A DNA stretch of 64,000 bases, taken from assembly GCA_012932295.1 (NCBI GenBank), contig JAAONU010000004.1:23382872-23446871 (forward strand). The letters are read 5' to 3'. Below the pieces are notes generated by a model, which was not told where the DNA came from, did no database searches, and was given only the letters and a program-made list of their open reading frames with translations. Both the position numbers and the translations under genes were made by a program. Source of the DNA: Cyclina sinensis (taxonomy: Eukaryota; Mollusca; Bivalvia; Venerida; Veneridae). Every line of letters begins with the position of its first letter. Positions within the stretch are counted from its first letter, which is position 1. Shown here piece after piece: positions 62,371-64,000 of the stretch.

Positions 62371-63217
62371 AAGAGGGCCATGATGACCCTATATTGCTCA
62401 CCTAGGTATCAAAGTTAGTATACAAATAGTATCACACGTTAAAATATAAAGGCCAATGAAGAAATCAGTTCACAAAGTAGTGAAGTTTAAATCTGTAAGG
62501 AAAATTATACATCTAATCAAGTTTTCACAGAGAAAGCTTCAAAAACGGTAATTAGGTGCAAGGTCAATAATTATCAGCTAAGGTCAAAATTGAAATCTAC
62601 CTGCAAAATTAAACACTATGAATTTCTACATCATACATGCTAGAACCAGGATGAAGGTCAGTAGGTCAACGTAAATGTCGTCTAAGGTCAAAGTGGAATC
62701 AGCATGCAAAATTATTAGTTGAGCAGGGTGCTGTTTTTACCCCAGGGACTCAAATTGAACAATCTTGGTACAGGTGAACCAGAGGATGCCAACACACCAA
62801 ATATCTTAGTTCTAGAGCACATGGTTTCTGACTAGAAGATATTCAAATATTTTATATTTTACAAAAAAGGACCCCCGAGGCGGGTTCAAATATGATCCCA
62901 GGGGCAAAATATCGTTAGTCTTTTTAGAGGACCTCTTGATGATGTTCCATATCAATTATTTTAGCCCCAGGCCTTGCTATTTCAGAGGAGAAGATTTTCA
63001 AAGTTTTTCCTATATAATTCAATGGAAATTTCGTGACCCCCTAGGAAGGGTATCTTTTGACCCAAGGGTCATAATTTAAACAAATTTGGTAGAAAACCTC
63101 TAGAAAACTTCTAAAAAAACATCTTTCAAAGGCTAAATGTTGAAAACGGACGCTGGATGACGAATTTACACCATCATAATAGCTCAAACTTGAGCATTTC
63201 GTGCTCAGGTGAGTTAA
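62371..63217. mobile_element. Dispersed bivalve-type repeat with inverted ends
   Basis: The left edge reads AGAGGGCCATGATGACCCTA followed by TATTGCTCACCTAGG; the right edge reads CTTGAGCATTTCGTGCTCAG followed by GTGAGTT, giving a short inverted pair around GCTCACCT / AGGTGAG. Internal phrases such as GACCCAAGGGTCATAATT and CCCCAGGGACTCAAATTGA recur loosely, suggesting old tandem growth. No coding capacity. I recall similar edges as common in bivalve genomes; unchecked. Confidence 0.5.
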
Positions 63218-63229
63218 AACGATGTAGAA

Positions 63230-64000
63230 TTTAAGGGGGTGAATTCATTTTATTTGGTACCTACATTATTTTGATACTTTTATTGCCACCGATAAGACAA
63301 TATCTTTAACGCTAACCAATCTCGCCACACTGAACTGTAAATAAAGTTTTAAAGACTTGTTAAATTTGTCGTTGATAAACTTTGGAGATACTTCATAAAG
63401 TACACGTTTCAGAGTTATTTCTCTGTGAATTTTGAATCACCAGAACGAGTTTTGATATTACTCTCGTGGTAGTAAGTTTGATCTTTTTTGTCTAAGTCAA
63501 CAATGTATTGAAATTTTGCTTTAAACTATGCAACAATGCACATGGTAGAAAGTTCGTTCTTCAAGACAAATGGATTACATTGATAGATTAAATATCACAG
63601 ATGTGAAACTGAAATTAGTTAAGTGTTTTTGTTTCGCGCGTTTTGAGAAAATACGGAAACATTCAGCAAGATGCATTAAATCTATTTCCCTTTCCAATAT
63701 TTGAAGATAATCATTCTAAATTTTATTTTAGAACATCATTATCCTTAACACTGCAATACACGATCATACACTTGCGTACAGATTTTCTTATTGGAAAAAA
63801 GAACATCGGTCAAATACAATATGTCAAAGACGGGTATGACTTTTATAATTAACTGCAACGATTGTGTGCCTTCATCTTTCATATTCAATATTTCGAGAAA
63901 GTGCCACTCTAGCTAGTCCAACTTTTCAGACTTGTCGAAGAGACAGCAGAATATTTTTGATAGGCGATGTATTTTCTCCAAGTCAAATCACTAGTTGCTT
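63230..64000. other. Unassigned AT-rich stretch
   Basis: No gene or repeat recognised. The 69-codon frame at 63,643-63,852 has no recognisable domain. Confidence 0.4.

Overview
The window is AT-rich, non-coding eukaryotic DNA, most likely from a bivalve mollusc. That attribution is inferred from the style of the repeats: tRNA-derived SINEs, foldback MITEs, a repeat whose edges read like 'AGAGGGCCATGATG' and 'GCTCACCT', and 'GGGCAATAACTCC'-type repeats. It was not tested by a search. No host protein gene can be supported. The longest open frame is only about 143 codons, and it lies in a dead Tc1-like transposase. No functional tRNA or rRNA gene and no CRISPR array was seen.

The large-scale structure is the main result. 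The 64 kb is built largely from five same-orientation, strongly diverged copies (units A to E) of one long non-coding segment. Approximate extents are A <1-16,500, B 16,500-25,230, C 25,230-46,170, D 46,180-52,985 and E 52,986-57,060. The same blocks recur in the same order, and the units differ in length because of deletions and mobile-element insertions. A decayed tRNA-derived SINE sits at the same relative place in A and C, so that insertion predates the duplication.

Mobile elements decorate the units. In B: a 399-bp MITE with a perfect 9-bp target duplication, a complete but dead Tc1-like element (20,075-21,637), and a foldback hairpin. In C: two tandem palindrome-headed repeats, an inverted second copy of the 399-bp MITE, a TA-flanked 457-bp MITE, a PIF/Harbinger derivative keeping an N-terminal transposase frame, and a long-TIR MITE. 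In D: a second Tc1-like transposase split onto opposite strands, then a 51-bp tandem repeat and a 52-nt poly(A). In E: a degenerate Crypton/DUF3504-type tyrosine recombinase on the minus strand.

The last 7 kb holds a tandem SINE-bearing repeat (58.6-59.15 kb), a striking foldback transposon whose arms are inverted arrays of a GC-rich 'GCGGCCTGGCGGCCTA' motif with a perfect 9-bp target duplication (60,774-62,079), and another dispersed repeat (62.37-63.22 kb). The elements do not form a pathway. The window reads as old duplicated intergenic or intronic DNA serving as a landing zone for class II elements.
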